Of a stretch of 64,000 bases of DNA, positions 40,095 through 50,461 are shown piece after piece. Where the stretch lies: assembly GCF_013414195.1 (NCBI RefSeq), contig NZ_JAATTV010000005.1, positions 155,579-219,578 on the forward strand. The letters are read 5' to 3'. The DNA is from Psychrobacter sp. BI730. Lineage in GTDB: Bacteria; Pseudomonadota; Gammaproteobacteria; Pseudomonadales; Moraxellaceae. Below the pieces are notes generated by a model. The model did no database searches. It saw nothing but the letters and a program-made list of their open reading frames with translations, and was not told where the DNA came from. Every line of letters begins with the position of its first letter. The first letter of the stretch is position 1. A program made the position numbers and the translations under genes.

Positions 40095-41120
40095 AAATTG
40101 CTCTCCATTGGTTTGACTTGTTAGAATAAATTACTACAGACGCATACCCTCGCGTCATTGTCGGTTGAACGGTAAAAGTGCATTCAACTCATTTAGTACG
40201 CAGGGTATATTAGCAGCAATTCTTGATGATTTGAAAAAACTTTTATGGACCATGTGTCCAATTGGCGCGGTGTGGCGGTGGTTATTCGCTGTAATTTTTG
40301 TATCAAAATATGTCTGTCAGGTTATTTTGCTTAAAATTCCTCTGTTTTTGAGCAAGTTTATAGCAGCATTATCGAGCCAATATTTTGGGTTTCTAAATAT
40401 ATTTTAGAGACAAAACTCATAAATAATGACACTAAAAACTGGCAGACTATGCCTAGTAAGCGGATTAAAGTTTGTCATAATAATTACTGTCAAAACTAGC
40501 ATTATTCTTATCCATTCATTTATTGATTAAATATGTATATATTCTTACTGAATGGATAAATTTGTAATTATTGCTCAGGCATTTTATAATTGTAGGAATT
40601 AACTGGCACTAGCTTTGCGCGAATTAATAAATGACCATGTTATAGTGTCGTTCAGAGCGTCTTCTATTCACGCTTGTTTACGATTGTCTGGTGTTACGAT
40701 AGACCAAACCGCATTCTATGGTTTGAATTTTCTTCTTAACCAATATTTTTTATTTGTTTGGCACAGGATTTCAAGTGCCTAATACAAGGTCTGCTCTGAT
40801 ATAGAAGACATAGTAACGTTGTCTTACTATTCATACGACCTCTAAAATAGACTGGTTAGTCGATGTTACTCATGTTTATTTTCTTTGTTGTATAATAGAT
40901 AGGTTGTTTGATAGGCCTGTCGATTCGACAAGCGACATTGAACAGTCTATCAATACCTTTATATACATGATCCTTTCTTCATATTTAGCGCAAACTAAAC
41001 GAAGTCAGCTAGCTCTTCCTTACTTTATTCGTCTCGTGTGTTGCTCAATGCTCAATTGGCACTATTTATGTCAGGCATTGATAGCAGATACAGGAGTATA
41101 ACCGCAAAAGGATGCCCGCT
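40095..41120. other. Long divergent intergenic region, gltA / sdhC
   Basis: About one kilobase without a gene I can support. It must contain the promoters of gltA and sdhCDAB. A TATAAT at 40891-40896 faces sdhC but has no good -35 partner. A CAAACC/GGTTTG inverted repeat lies at 40705-40725. Two short frames (40165-40407 and 40904-41101) lack ribosome sites and protein-like composition. Confidence 0.5.
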
Positions 41121-41498
41121 GTGAAAAGCAACCGACCTATTGATCTGCCTTTAAGCCAAGTGATTAGCGTTAATCGCTCACCGATCGCGATCGCCTCTAT
41201 CTTGCATCGTATCTCTGGCATTATTTTATTTTTACTGATTCCTGTCATGTTATGGATACTACAGAACTCATTGGCATCGCCTGAGAGTTTTGCGACCGTA
41301 TTTGACAATGTACTTGTGCGCTTTTTGGCATGGATATTTGTTGCCGCCATTGCATATCATTTTGTAATGGGTATCAAACATTTATTTGCTGATATGGGCA
41401 TGAACGAAGAGCTAAAATCTGGCCGCACTGCCTCTATGGTCAGTTTTGTGATTGCAGCGATTTTAGTTGTCGCGTCATTTGTATGGGTGATGTTCTAA
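41121..41498 (+). CDS. sdhC: Succinate dehydrogenase cytochrome b556 subunit SdhC
   Basis: Membrane anchor of complex II with three transmembrane helices. It carries the quinone-site SILHRISGIILF and the haem-ligand His in HFVMGIKHLFADMG. I favour the GTG at 41121, giving a protein that opens KSNRPIDLPL. AAAAGGA (41106-41112) is eight bases upstream, and I recall moraxellacean SdhC proteins opening MKSNRP. An ATG at 41112 overlaps that ribosome site and would add three residues. Its stop overlaps the sdhD start (TAATG), so the two are translationally coupled. Confidence 0.93.
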   Translation: MKSNRPIDLPLSQVISVNRSPIAIASILHRISGIILFLLIPVMLWILQNSLASPESFATVFDNVLVRFLAWIFVAAIAYHFVMGIKHLFADMGMNEELKSGRTASMVSFVIAAILVVASFVWVMF

Positions 41499-41905
41499 TG
41501 ATAAAAAATGATTCAGGAATCAAAAGTGCTACTGGTCTGACAGGTTCAGGCTCACGTGATTGGATTATTCAGCGTATTAGTGCTGTTGTTTTAGCCGTTT
41601 ATAGTGTGGTGTTGCTGGGCTTCTTTTTGACCCATGGCGATGTCACTTTTGTTGAATGGTCATCATTTATGACCAGCCTACCGATGCGTCTATTCAGCTT
41701 GGTTGCAGTACTTGCACTAGCTGGTCATGCTTGGGTTGGGATGTGGACAGTATTTACTGACTATATTACAACAGGCAAACTGGGCTCAAGCGCAGCAGGT
41801 TTACGTTTAGTACTACAGTCATTGATGATTATCGCTATTTTAGTATTTCTATTTTGGGGCATCATGATTTTTTGGGGTAACGGTTTCGGTATCGCTGCCG
41901 TTTAA
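41498..41905 (+). CDS. sdhD: Succinate dehydrogenase membrane anchor subunit SdhD
   Basis: Second membrane anchor of complex II, 135 residues, three transmembrane helices. It starts at the ATG that shares one base with the sdhC stop. Landmarks are RDWIIQRISAVVLAVYSVVL (quinone site Arg), the haem-side His in LAGHAWVGMWTVFTDYI with the following Asp-Tyr, and a C-terminal hydrophobic helix. The protein pairs with SdhC to bind haem b and ubiquinone. Confidence 0.93.
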   Translation: MIKNDSGIKSATGLTGSGSRDWIIQRISAVVLAVYSVVLLGFFLTHGDVTFVEWSSFMTSLPMRLFSLVAVLALAGHAWVGMWTVFTDYITTGKLGSSAAGLRLVLQSLMIIAILVFLFWGIMIFWGNGFGIAAV

Positions 41906-42235
41906 CCATCTCATAAAAAGCTCTGATATCTATATATAACGACGGATGTATCTAGCTGCTACATTAGTTGGCAAAGTACTTTAGATTCATCCGTTGATAG
42001 CCAAGAATAGTCATAGCATTGGACTGGCATTACTGATCAGCTAATCTGATTATAGTTGAGTAGGCTTAGTTCAGTATAACGATAGATATGCAAATTAAGT
42101 GGTTAACGACTATTAAGACTCTTTATTTTATAAGCGTAGAAATGGCCAAATAGTAAGCCTTTATAGCTGTAATAGAGATATCTTAAACAGTCTTTGATTT
42201 ACTTTTACGCATTAACAGGCATTAGGAAAACCGTA
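41906..42235 (+). other. Spacer between sdhD and sdhA
   Basis: About 330 bases within what is normally a compact operon. I saw no gene, no strong terminator and no clear promoter. It may hold an additional promoter for sdhAB. Confidence 0.4.
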
Positions 42236-44086
42236 ATGGCAACTAGACAAGACAATACCATTAGTAATATCAAGACCTTAAACTACGATGCAGTTATCGT
42301 TGGTGGCGGCGGCTCAGGTATGCGTGCTTCATTGCATTTAGCGGAAGCAGGCATGAAGGTTGCAGTCCTTACCAAAGTATTCCCAACGCGTTCGCACACA
42401 GTTGCCGCTCAGGGTGGTATCGGTGCAAGTTTAGGCAACATGAGCAATGACAACTGGCACTTTCACTTCTATGATACCGTTAAAGGATCAGATTGGTTGG
42501 GTGACCAAGACGCTATCGAATATATGTGTCGTGAGGCGCCAAAAGTAGTCTATGAGCTTGAGCACATGGGCATGCCGTTTGACCGTAACGAAGACGGTAC
42601 GATTTATCAGCGTCCGTTCGGTGGTCACACGTCTAACTATGGCGAAAAAGCAGTACAACGTGCTTGTGCCGCTGCTGACCGTACAGGTCACGCACTATTA
42701 CATACGCTATATCAGAAAAACCTAGAGCAGGGTACTGAGTTCTTTATCGAGTGGATCGCTCTTGATTTGATCAAAGACGAAGCTGGTAACATCAACGGTG
42801 TCGTCGCGCTTGAGCAAGAGACTGGTACGATTGCAGTATTCCAGTCACCAATTACTGTCCTAGCGACGGGTGGTGCTGGTCGTATCTTCGCAGCTTCTAC
42901 CAATGCTTATATCAATACTGGTGACGGTATTGGCATGGCAGTACGTGCTGGTATACCGTTGCAGGATATGGAGTTCTGGCAGTTCCACCCAACTGGTGTT
43001 CATGGTGCTGGTGTACTATTGACTGAAGGTTGCCGCGGTGAAGGCGCTATCTTGCGTAACAAAGATGGTGAAGCGTTCATGGAGCGTTATGCACCAACCG
43101 TGAAAGACTTGGCACCACGTGATCTCGTATCGCGCTCAATGGACCAAGAAATCAAAGAAGGCCGTGGTTGTGGTCCTAATGCTGATCATATCGTCATGGA
43201 TATGACGCATCTAGGTGTTGAGACCATCATGAAGCGTCTACCATCAGTATTTGAGATTGGTAAAAACTTCGCCAACGTTGACATCACTAAAGAGCCAATT
43301 CCAGTAATCCCAACCATTCACTACATGATGGGCGGTATTCCAACCACTATCCATGGTCAAGTGATTGTACCGGATCTAGAAGCAGGTACTGATGAGGACG
43401 GTTTATATGCTAAAGGCAATGTGGTTAAAGGTCTTTATGCAATCGGTGAGTGTGCTTGTGTAAGTGTACATGGTGCTAACCGTCTAGGTACGAACTCTTT
43501 ACTAGATCTATTGGTATTTGGCCGCGCAGCTGGTAAGCATATCGTTGATGAGTTCCATCATGCTGATCATAACTATAAGCCGCTTGATCCACGCGTCCTT
43601 GACTTTACAGTGAAGCGTTTAGACAAACTGCAACAGTCTACTGAAGGCTACAACGCGCAAGACGTGGCTGATGAGATTCGTGCTACGATGCAAAAACACG
43701 CTAGTGTATTCCGTACGCAAGCGATGATGGACGAAGGCGTTGAGAAAATTTTAGCGCTAGGTGAAAAGATCGACAAGATCCATCTTGGCGATAAATCACA
43801 AGTGTTCAACACAGCGCGTATTGAAGCATTCGAAGTTGCTAACTTGTATGAAGTAGCAAAAGCGACAATGATATCTGCAGCGAAGCGTCATGAGAGCCGC
43901 GGCGCGCACAGTGTATCCGATTATGATCGTCCAGAAGATGATGATTACGCACCTAACGGCCGTAATGACCACGATTGGATGAAGCATACTTTATGGTACT
44001 CTGAAGGCAATCGCATCATTTATAAGCCAGTACGTAAAGTGCCATTAACCGTTGATTATATCGAACCAAAAGTCCGCGTCTACTAA
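42236..44086 (+). CDS. sdhA: Succinate dehydrogenase flavoprotein subunit SdhA
   Basis: Catalytic subunit of complex II, 616 residues, oxidising succinate to fumarate. The FAD Rossmann motif VGGGGSGMRASLHLAEAG is near residues 22-39. The flavin-linking His is in TRSHTVAAQGGIGA. The active-site HPTGVHGAG and the arginine-bearing RDLVSRSMDQEI are present, as is the second FAD motif GECACVSVHGANRLGTNSLLD (in parts). The ATG at 42236 has AGGAAA upstream. The surface is exposed to the cytoplasm. Confidence 0.97.
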   Translation: MATRQDNTISNIKTLNYDAVIVGGGGSGMRASLHLAEAGMKVAVLTKVFPTRSHTVAAQGGIGASLGNMSNDNWHFHFYDTVKGSDWLGDQDAIEYMCREAPKVVYELEHMGMPFDRNEDGTIYQRPFGGHTSNYGEKAVQRACAAADRTGHALLHTLYQKNLEQGTEFFIEWIALDLIKDEAGNINGVVALEQETGTIAVFQSPITVLATGGAGRIFAASTNAYINTGDGIGMAVRAGIPLQDMEFWQFHPTGVHGAGVLLTEGCRGEGAILRNKDGEAFMERYAPTVKDLAPRDLVSRSMDQEIKEGRGCGPNADHIVMDMTHLGVETIMKRLPSVFEIGKNFANVDITKEPIPVIPTIHYMMGGIPTTIHGQVIVPDLEAGTDEDGLYAKGNVVKGLYAIGECACVSVHGANRLGTNSLLDLLVFGRAAGKHIVDEFHHADHNYKPLDPRVLDFTVKRLDKLQQSTEGYNAQDVADEIRATMQKHASVFRTQAMMDEGVEKILALGEKIDKIHLGDKSQVFNTARIEAFEVANLYEVAKATMISAAKRHESRGAHSVSDYDRPEDDDYAPNGRNDHDWMKHTLWYSEGNRIIYKPVRKVPLTVDYIEPKVRVY

Positions 44087-44309
44087 TTCTAGACTGCATA
44101 CTTTATATATAGTTGATAGATAACAGCAGTGTTAACGTTTTATCCCTTATTAATTTATTAAAAAGGTGACCGCCAGCTACATGCTCATGCCAGCGTTACT
44201 ACGCTATTAATTGGTATCCGATACTGGTTATCAGTACTGATTAATAGCTAGCGCAAATATGTTGCAATCTTTGTATGCCCGCCATCACCTACGTGTGGAG
44301 TTTAGCATT

Positions 44310-45020
44310 ATGAGCCGAGGTACTCGCACCATCGAAATCTATCGCTACGATCCTGATCTGGACGCAGCGCCACGCATGCAAACTTATACGATTGAGCTAC
44401 TTGATTCAGATCGTATGTTGCTTGACGTACTATTACGCCTAAAGAAAGAAGATGAAACGCTTACTTTCCGTCGCTCTTGCCGTGAAGGTATTTGTGGCTC
44501 TGACGGCATGAACATTAATGGTAAAAACGGTTTGGCATGTCTAATCAACATGAACACGCTACCAGAAAAAGTAACGGTTCGTCCGCTACCTGGTTTGCCA
44601 GTGGTTCGTGATTTGGTTGTCGATATGAACCAGTTCTATGAGCAGTATGAAAAAGTGCATCCGTACTTAATCAATGATCAGCCAGCACCGCCAACTGAGC
44701 GTTTACAGTCACCTGAACAGCGTGAAAAACTGAACGGTCTATACGAATGTATCCTATGTGCTTGTTGTTCAACCAGTTGCCCATCTTTCTGGTGGAACCC
44801 TGATAAGTTCCTAGGTCCATCAGCATTACTGCATGCTTATCGCTTCGTTGCTGATAGTCGTGACGGTGATACTCAAGCACGTTTAGCTCGCTTAGACGAT
44901 CCGTTTAGCTTGTTCCGTTGCCGCGGTATCATGAACTGTGTATCAGTTTGTCCAAAAGGCTTGAATCCAACCAAAGCGATCGGTCACTTACGTAATATGT
45001 TGATTGACCAAGCTGGTTAA
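44310..45020 (+). CDS. sdhB: Succinate dehydrogenase iron-sulfur subunit SdhB
   Basis: Iron-sulfur subunit of complex II, 236 residues. The [2Fe-2S] cysteines are in SCREGICGSDGMNINGKNG and the following LAC. The [4Fe-4S] and [3Fe-4S] ligands are in CILCACCSTSCPSFWW and CRGIMNCVSVCPKGLNP. The ATG at 44310 with GGAG nine bases upstream is chosen over a longer frame. A 223-base spacer separates it from sdhA. A strong terminator follows it. Confidence 0.96.
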   Translation: MSRGTRTIEIYRYDPDLDAAPRMQTYTIELLDSDRMLLDVLLRLKKEDETLTFRRSCREGICGSDGMNINGKNGLACLINMNTLPEKVTVRPLPGLPVVRDLVVDMNQFYEQYEKVHPYLINDQPAPPTERLQSPEQREKLNGLYECILCACCSTSCPSFWWNPDKFLGPSALLHAYRFVADSRDGDTQARLARLDDPFSLFRCRGIMNCVSVCPKGLNPTKAIGHLRNMLIDQAG

Positions 45021-45052
45021 GCATAAGTAATTGATCTTTATAGTTACTATAC

Positions 45053-45086
45053 AAAAAACACCACCTATATATTAGGTGGTGTTTTT
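45053..45086 (+). terminator. Terminator after sdhB
   Basis: AACACCACCTA (45057-45067) and TAGGTGGTGTT (45073-45083), an 11-bp perfect stem with A- and T-runs. Confidence 0.92.
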
Positions 45087-45933
45087 GTTAGTTAAAAAGC
45101 TGATATATAGATTTATCACTGTTTATAGCTAACTTGTTATTTAAAAATATGGTGAATTTAGCCTATTGAAAAATAGGTATTAAATGATTTAAGAGTAAAA
45201 CTGTATGGTCAATACGTTGGTTGTATGTAAGAAGAAATAATATATAGACAATCACCCTATATAATCGAATATAGACATAGTCGAATTTTGGTATAATTGC
45301 TTTGGTATTTAATGAGATGGTTAAAGTGTCTTTTTTAGCGCTTAATATGTATTGTTTAAACACATTATGACATTATCGGGCTAAAATACTATGCGCACAA
45401 TGATTATGCGTTTATAATTGATGATAGATATTCATTACATAAATACCTAGTATTGAATAAACAAACTATGTCGAAAAAAATGGGCATGATAATCTATACA
45501 GCAATGTATGTCTGTCTGAAAAGGCAGAATTTATCAGCAAATTTAGGGTAATTCAGCATCAATAACCAGTTTATAGGTTAGCTGAAAATATAATTATCTA
45601 TTAATAGCTTATCATTAATGGATTGGTTATGACTCAAAGAAGTATATATAAATTAATGTTGTGAAACGAGCTAGATAAGAAAACTGAGCGTTCACAAATA
45701 GTTTTGTTTTTAGACGGGTATTGCAATAAGACTTGTTACCACTATTTAGCATCACTTGCTCTTGTAGACAATGACAGCAACATTCTATGGTGATGGCAAT
45801 ACTTAGGGATAAAAGTGTTTTATCGAATAGTATTTAACAGGATATGACACATTGTCTAACTACCTGAGCATACAACGACTGACACAATAATAAGCACGAT
45901 TCCATTCATTTATCTATCAAATAGACGATTATT
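45087..45933 (+). other. Long intergenic region upstream of sucA
   Basis: About 850 very AT-rich bases with no gene. A TATAAT at 45292-45297 is visible but without a good -35. The sucA promoter must be here, and the length suggests a long leader or multiple regulatory sites. The one minus-strand frame (45163-45363) is low-complexity and unsupported. Confidence 0.5.
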
Positions 45934-48810
45934 ATGAATAGTATAACCAAAGAAAAATCTGGCCAAGTACATACTGAACTGGCTGCCGATAACGCCAACT
46001 ATATAGAAGCTCTCTACGAGCAATACCTAACAGACCCTGATAGTGTTGATACTGACTGGCAAACGTACTTTGAACAGTATAAGTCGCAGAACGATGCTCA
46101 GCATAACGCCATCAAAGATCAGTTCTTACTACTTGCTCGTAATCAAACGGCAAATAAGAGTAGCAGTACTGATACCGACTCTAGCAGCTCTGCCAACTGT
46201 GATCCTAAGCAGATGGGCGTACAGCAACTAATCTCAGCATATCGTCGTCGCGGTCATCGCCGTGCTAAGCTTGATCCTCTAGATTTGCATCCACGTGCAG
46301 CAGTAGAAGATTTGACGCTTGCTTATCATAACTTGTCAGAAGCTGATCTCGATACCGTATTCCCAACCAATGATTTAGTCATCGGTAAAGATGAAGCGAC
46401 ATTGCGCGAAATCATCGAAATCATGGAACGTGTTTACTGTGGCCATATCGGTGTCGAGTATATGCACGTTACCACCAGTACAGAAAAACGCTGGATGGAA
46501 GAATACCTAGAAACCAATCTAGGCTATATCAAATTCGATAAAGAAAAACGTCTGTCTATCCTTGAGCGCTTAACCGCTGCTGAAGGTCTAGAAAAATACC
46601 TTGCTCGTAAATATACGGGTGTTAAGCGTTTTGGTTTGGAAGGGGGCGAGAGCTTCATTCCTGCTATCAATGAAATCATTCAACGTGCTGGTGGATATGG
46701 CACAAAAGAAATGGTCATTGGTATGGCTCACCGTGGTCGCCTAAACCTACTAGTTAATATCTTAGGTAAAAACCCTGCAGACTTGTTTGATGAGTTTGAT
46801 GGTAAAGTGCAGCCAGAAAAAGGCTCAGGTGATGTTAAATATCACAATGGTTTTTCATCTAACGTGATGACACCAGGTGGCGAAGCGCATTTGGCTTTAG
46901 CATTTAACCCATCGCATCTTGAAATTGTCGCGCCAGTACTACAAGGTTCAGTACGTGCCCGTCAAGTACGTCGTAACGATCAGCCATTACTAGACAATAC
47001 TGGTGGTAATTCAGTATTACCTATCGTGATTCATGGTGATGCTGCTTTTGCTGGTCAAGGTGTGGTCCAAGAAACCTTTCAAATGTCACAGACCCGTGCT
47101 TATACCACTGGCGGTACTGTGCATATCGTGATCAACAACCAAGTTGGCTTTACTACTAGTCGTCAAGAAGATGTTCGTTCAACTGAATATTGTACTGACG
47201 TTGCCAAAATGGTTCATGCTCCTATCCTACATGTGAACGGTGATGATCCTGAAGCAGTCGTATTTGCCGCTCAGTTAGCATTAGATTATCGTCATAAGTT
47301 TGACAAAGACATCATCATTGATTTGTTCTGCTATCGTCGTAATGGCCATAACGAAGCAGATGAGCCATCTGCAACTCAGCCATTGATGTATGCTGTTATT
47401 AAGAAGCTTCCGACTACTCGTACTCTGTATGCGCAAAAACTTATCGCAGAAGGTATCTTGAATGCCGAAGAAGAGAAACAGTACGAAGATGATTATCGTG
47501 AGTCGTTAGACCGTGGTGATTATGTTGTCAGCTCATTGGTTCAAGAGCCTAACGAACAGTTATTTGTAGATTGGAAACCTTATCTAGGTCATGACTTGGT
47601 CGATGACTGGGATACCAGTGTTGATATTGAAAAGCTTAAAGGCTATGGCCGCCGTATGGCCGAAATGCCAGAAGGTTATAAGTTACAACGTCAGGTTCAA
47701 AAAGTCGTTGAGCAGCGTCTAGCGATGCAAACGGGCGAAGAGCCTCTTAACTGGGGTGCAGCTGAGACATTGGCTTATGCATCATTGGTTGATAACGATG
47801 GCGTATTAGTACGTATTACTGGTGAAGATGTAGGCCGTGGTACTTTCTCACATCGCCACAGTGAAATATACAATGTCAATGATGGCAGCATGTATGTACC
47901 GTTGTCTCATTTAAGTGAGAACCAAGCACGCTTTGCTACTTATAACTCATTGTTGTCAGAAGAAGCGGTACTAGCCTTTGAATATGGTTATGCGACCACA
48001 GTACCGAACGCATTGATCGTTTGGGAAGCACAATTTGGTGATTTCGTTAACGGTGCTCAGGTTGTGATTGACCAGTTCATCTCAAGCGGTGAGACCAAAT
48101 GGCAGCGTGTTTGTGGTTTAACGATGTTGTTACCACATGGTTTCGAAGGTCAAGGTCCTGAGCATTCATCTGCACGTCTAGAGCGTTTCTTACAGTTATG
48201 TGCTGAAGACAATATGCAGGTCATTACTCCAACGACTCCTGCGCAAATTTATCATGCATTACGTCGTCAGGCAGTACGTCCTATTCGTAAGCCACTGATC
48301 GTTATGTCACCAAAGAGCTTATTACGTCATAAGCTAGCGACTTCTAACCTAGAAGAGCTTGCTAATGGTAAGTTTGAGACGGTATTGCCAGAGATGGACG
48401 ATCACAACGCAGATAAAGTGACCCGTATGGTTCTGTGTGGTGGTAAGGTTTATTATGATTTGTTAGAGCAGCGCCGTGCATTAGGTCTTGATCATGTGGC
48501 TATCGTTCGTATTGAGCAATTGTATCCATTGCCAGAGACTCGCTTAATCGCTGAAATCGAAAAATACAGCAACCTAACTGAAATCGTATGGACGCAAGAA
48601 GAGCCATTGAACCAAGGCGCTTGGTACTACTTAGCACCGCATATGTTCCGTATTGTCGTACCGCATCCAACCAAAGCAAAAGTCATGGAGCCAGTAGCAC
48701 GTCCTCCTAGTGCAGCCCCTGCAACAGGATCACCGAAACTGCATGCTCAACAACAGCAAGCACTTATTGCTGGTGGCCTTGGCATAAGTGTTGATGAATT
48801 AGCTCAGTAA
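45934..48810 (+). CDS. sucA: 2-oxoglutarate dehydrogenase E1 component
   Basis: Thiamine-diphosphate decarboxylase that starts the 2-oxoglutarate dehydrogenase reaction, 958 residues, near the E. coli length. The N-terminal segment has ALYEQYLTDPDSVDTDWQTYF, then ISAYRRRGHRRAKLDPL. The active-site stretch MAHRGRLNLLVNILGK and the TPP motif with IHGDAAFAGQGVVQE and HVNGDDPEAVVFAA are intact. The C-terminal half has the transketolase-like region (GEDVGRGTFSHRHSEIY). It is the first gene of the suc set; the ribosome site is weak. Confidence 0.97.
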   Translation: MNSITKEKSGQVHTELAADNANYIEALYEQYLTDPDSVDTDWQTYFEQYKSQNDAQHNAIKDQFLLLARNQTANKSSSTDTDSSSSANCDPKQMGVQQLISAYRRRGHRRAKLDPLDLHPRAAVEDLTLAYHNLSEADLDTVFPTNDLVIGKDEATLREIIEIMERVYCGHIGVEYMHVTTSTEKRWMEEYLETNLGYIKFDKEKRLSILERLTAAEGLEKYLARKYTGVKRFGLEGGESFIPAINEIIQRAGGYGTKEMVIGMAHRGRLNLLVNILGKNPADLFDEFDGKVQPEKGSGDVKYHNGFSSNVMTPGGEAHLALAFNPSHLEIVAPVLQGSVRARQVRRNDQPLLDNTGGNSVLPIVIHGDAAFAGQGVVQETFQMSQTRAYTTGGTVHIVINNQVGFTTSRQEDVRSTEYCTDVAKMVHAPILHVNGDDPEAVVFAAQLALDYRHKFDKDIIIDLFCYRRNGHNEADEPSATQPLMYAVIKKLPTTRTLYAQKLIAEGILNAEEEKQYEDDYRESLDRGDYVVSSLVQEPNEQLFVDWKPYLGHDLVDDWDTSVDIEKLKGYGRRMAEMPEGYKLQRQVQKVVEQRLAMQTGEEPLNWGAAETLAYASLVDNDGVLVRITGEDVGRGTFSHRHSEIYNVNDGSMYVPLSHLSENQARFATYNSLLSEEAVLAFEYGYATTVPNALIVWEAQFGDFVNGAQVVIDQFISSGETKWQRVCGLTMLLPHGFEGQGPEHSSARLERFLQLCAEDNMQVITPTTPAQIYHALRRQAVRPIRKPLIVMSPKSLLRHKLATSNLEELANGKFETVLPEMDDHNADKVTRMVLCGGKVYYDLLEQRRALGLDHVAIVRIEQLYPLPETRLIAEIEKYSNLTEIVWTQEEPLNQGAWYYLAPHMFRIVVPHPTKAKVMEPVARPPSAAPATGSPKLHAQQQQALIAGGLGISVDELAQ

Positions 48811-48964
48811 TACCTTGTCTAATCAAAGATTATAGAAGATAAATGAATCAGGCGATGACAGTCAGTGTTTTTTAATAAAATATAAGCAAAGTTATTAAAA
48901 GATTACCGGCTGCCTATCACGACTTAATAATAAGTATGAATATCCAAATCTAAGGAGTATATCG

Positions 48965-50200
48965 ATGGCTGACATCAAAGCCCCCGTTTTTCCAGAATCG
49001 GTTGCCGATGGCACAATCGTTGAGTGGCATGTCACTGAAGGTCAACAAGTTAATCGTGATGACCTATTGGCTGAAATTGAAACTGATAAAGTTGTATTAG
49101 AAGTTGTGGCACCTGATGATGGTGTATTGACCAAAATCGTAAAGCAAGTTGACGATACTGTATTGTCTGATGAGCTTATCGCTCAGTTTGAAGCTGGTGC
49201 TAGCGCAGAAGAAGCGCCAGCAGTAGATCCAGACCAACCAGCTGCGCCAGTTCAAACAAAACAAGCTGCTGATGGTGGCGAGCCTGTTCAAGCAACAGAT
49301 AAGAAAGGCGAAGCTGATCATAAAGATCAAAGCCCAGCAGTTCGTAAAGCAGCAAAAGAGTCAGGCGTAGATCCTAAAGAAGTTGAAGGTAGTGGCCGCG
49401 GTGGTCGTGTAACCAAAACTGATATGGCTAACCCAACATTGAAATCAGACAGCAGCATTAAGTCTGATAGCGGCCGTCCTGTTGCTGAATCAATGGGTGA
49501 GCGTACTGAAAAACGTGTTCCAATGACTCGTCTTCGTAAGCGTGTTGCTGAGCGTCTATTATCAGCATCACAAGATACAGCGATGTTGACGACGTTTAAC
49601 GAAGTGAACATGAAGCCATTGATGGATATGCGCGCTAAGTACAAAGAGAAGTTTGAAAAACGTCATGGCGTACGTTTAGGCTTTATGTCGTTATTCGTAA
49701 AAGCAGCGACAGAAGCGCTAAAACGCTTCCCAGCAGTAAACGCTTCACTAGATGGCGATGACATTGTTTATCACGGTTTTTATGATATCGGTGTAGCAGT
49801 ATCTTCAGATCGTGGTTTGGTTGTTCCAGTACTACGTGATACTGATCGCATGAGCATGGCTGACGTTGAAAGCACAATCCGTGAGTTTGGCGGTAAAGCA
49901 CAACAAGGTAAGCTTGGTCTAGAAGACATGACTGGCGGTACGTTCACTATCTCTAACGGTGGTGTATTTGGTTCATTGATGTCAACACCTATCTTGAACC
50001 CACCACAAACTGCTATCCTAGGTATGCACGCTATCAATGACCGCCCAATGGCAGTCGATGGCAAAGTTGAAATCTTACCAATGATGTACCTAGCACTATC
50101 TTATGACCATCGTATGATTGATGGTAAAGAAGCAGTACAGTTCTTAGTAACTATCAAAGAGTTGGTCGAAGACCCTGCAATGCTACTACTAGACCTGTAA
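48965..50200 (+). CDS. sucB: Dihydrolipoyllysine-residue succinyltransferase (E2 of OGDH)
   Basis: Core of the 2-oxoglutarate dehydrogenase complex, 411 residues. A single lipoyl domain (about 1-77) has the lipoyl-lysine K42 in [13 protein letters not shown]. An Ala/Pro/Gln linker follows, then the peripheral-subunit-binding domain ([15 protein letters not shown], with [10 protein letters not shown]). The catalytic acyltransferase ends with [13 protein letters not shown], active-site His near 382. TAAGGAG ribosome site. A terminator-like hairpin follows it. Confidence 0.97.
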   Translation: MADIKAPVFPESVADGTIVEWHVTEGQQVNRDDLLAEIETDKVVLEVVAPDDGVLTKIVKQVDDTVLSDELIAQFEAGASAEEAPAVDPDQPAAPVQTKQAADGGEPVQATDKKGEADHKDQSPAVRKAAKESGVDPKEVEGSGRGGRVTKTDMANPTLKSDSSIKSDSGRPVAESMGERTEKRVPMTRLRKRVAERLLSASQDTAMLTTFNEVNMKPLMDMRAKYKEKFEKRHGVRLGFMSLFVKAATEALKRFPAVNASLDGDDIVYHGFYDIGVAVSSDRGLVVPVLRDTDRMSMADVESTIREFGGKAQQGKLGLEDMTGGTFTISNGGVFGSLMSTPILNPPQTAILGMHAINDRPMAVDGKVEILPMMYLALSYDHRMIDGKEAVQFLVTIKELVEDPAMLLLDL

Positions 50201-50206
50201 GCTTTT

Positions 50207-50241
50207 AAGCTTGTATTGGCAACCGCTGATACAAGCTTTTT
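50207..50241 (+). terminator. Hairpin terminator between sucB and lpd
   Basis: AAGCTTGTA (50207-50215) and TACAAGCTT (50230-50238) form a 9-bp stem followed by TTT and further T-rich sequence. It probably reduces or separates lpd transcription. Confidence 0.75.
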
Positions 50242-50461
50242 AACTTTGGTATAGATAATGATTTTTATGAATCAGCGATCACTTAATGCGCTGGTAACTG
50301 TATTTAAATGAATTTAATAATGGTGGCTTGCTATCGATTATCGATGAGTGAGTCTATCTCATTGACATAGTGTATTAACTGTTCAGTGTAGATAACGCTG
50401 ATCTATCAGCAAGATAACAACCCGTTTAAATGACACATACAATTAAAAATAGGAACGTACT

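Noticed and set aside
40165..40407. Possible 80-residue protein in the gltA-sdhC gap
   Set aside because: No Shine-Dalgarno, erratic hydrophobic/Trp-rich composition and no family resemblance.
40705..40725. CAAACC/GGTTTG inverted repeat as a terminator
   Set aside because: Only six base pairs and no clean T-run; kept only as a minor note in the intergenic entry.
40904..41101. Possible 65-residue protein just upstream of sdhC
   Set aside because: No credible start signal; it ends directly before the sdhC ribosome site and looks like leader sequence.
45163..45363. Minus-strand frame upstream of sucA
   Set aside because: Low-complexity AT-driven frame with Ile/Leu/Tyr runs and no ribosome site.
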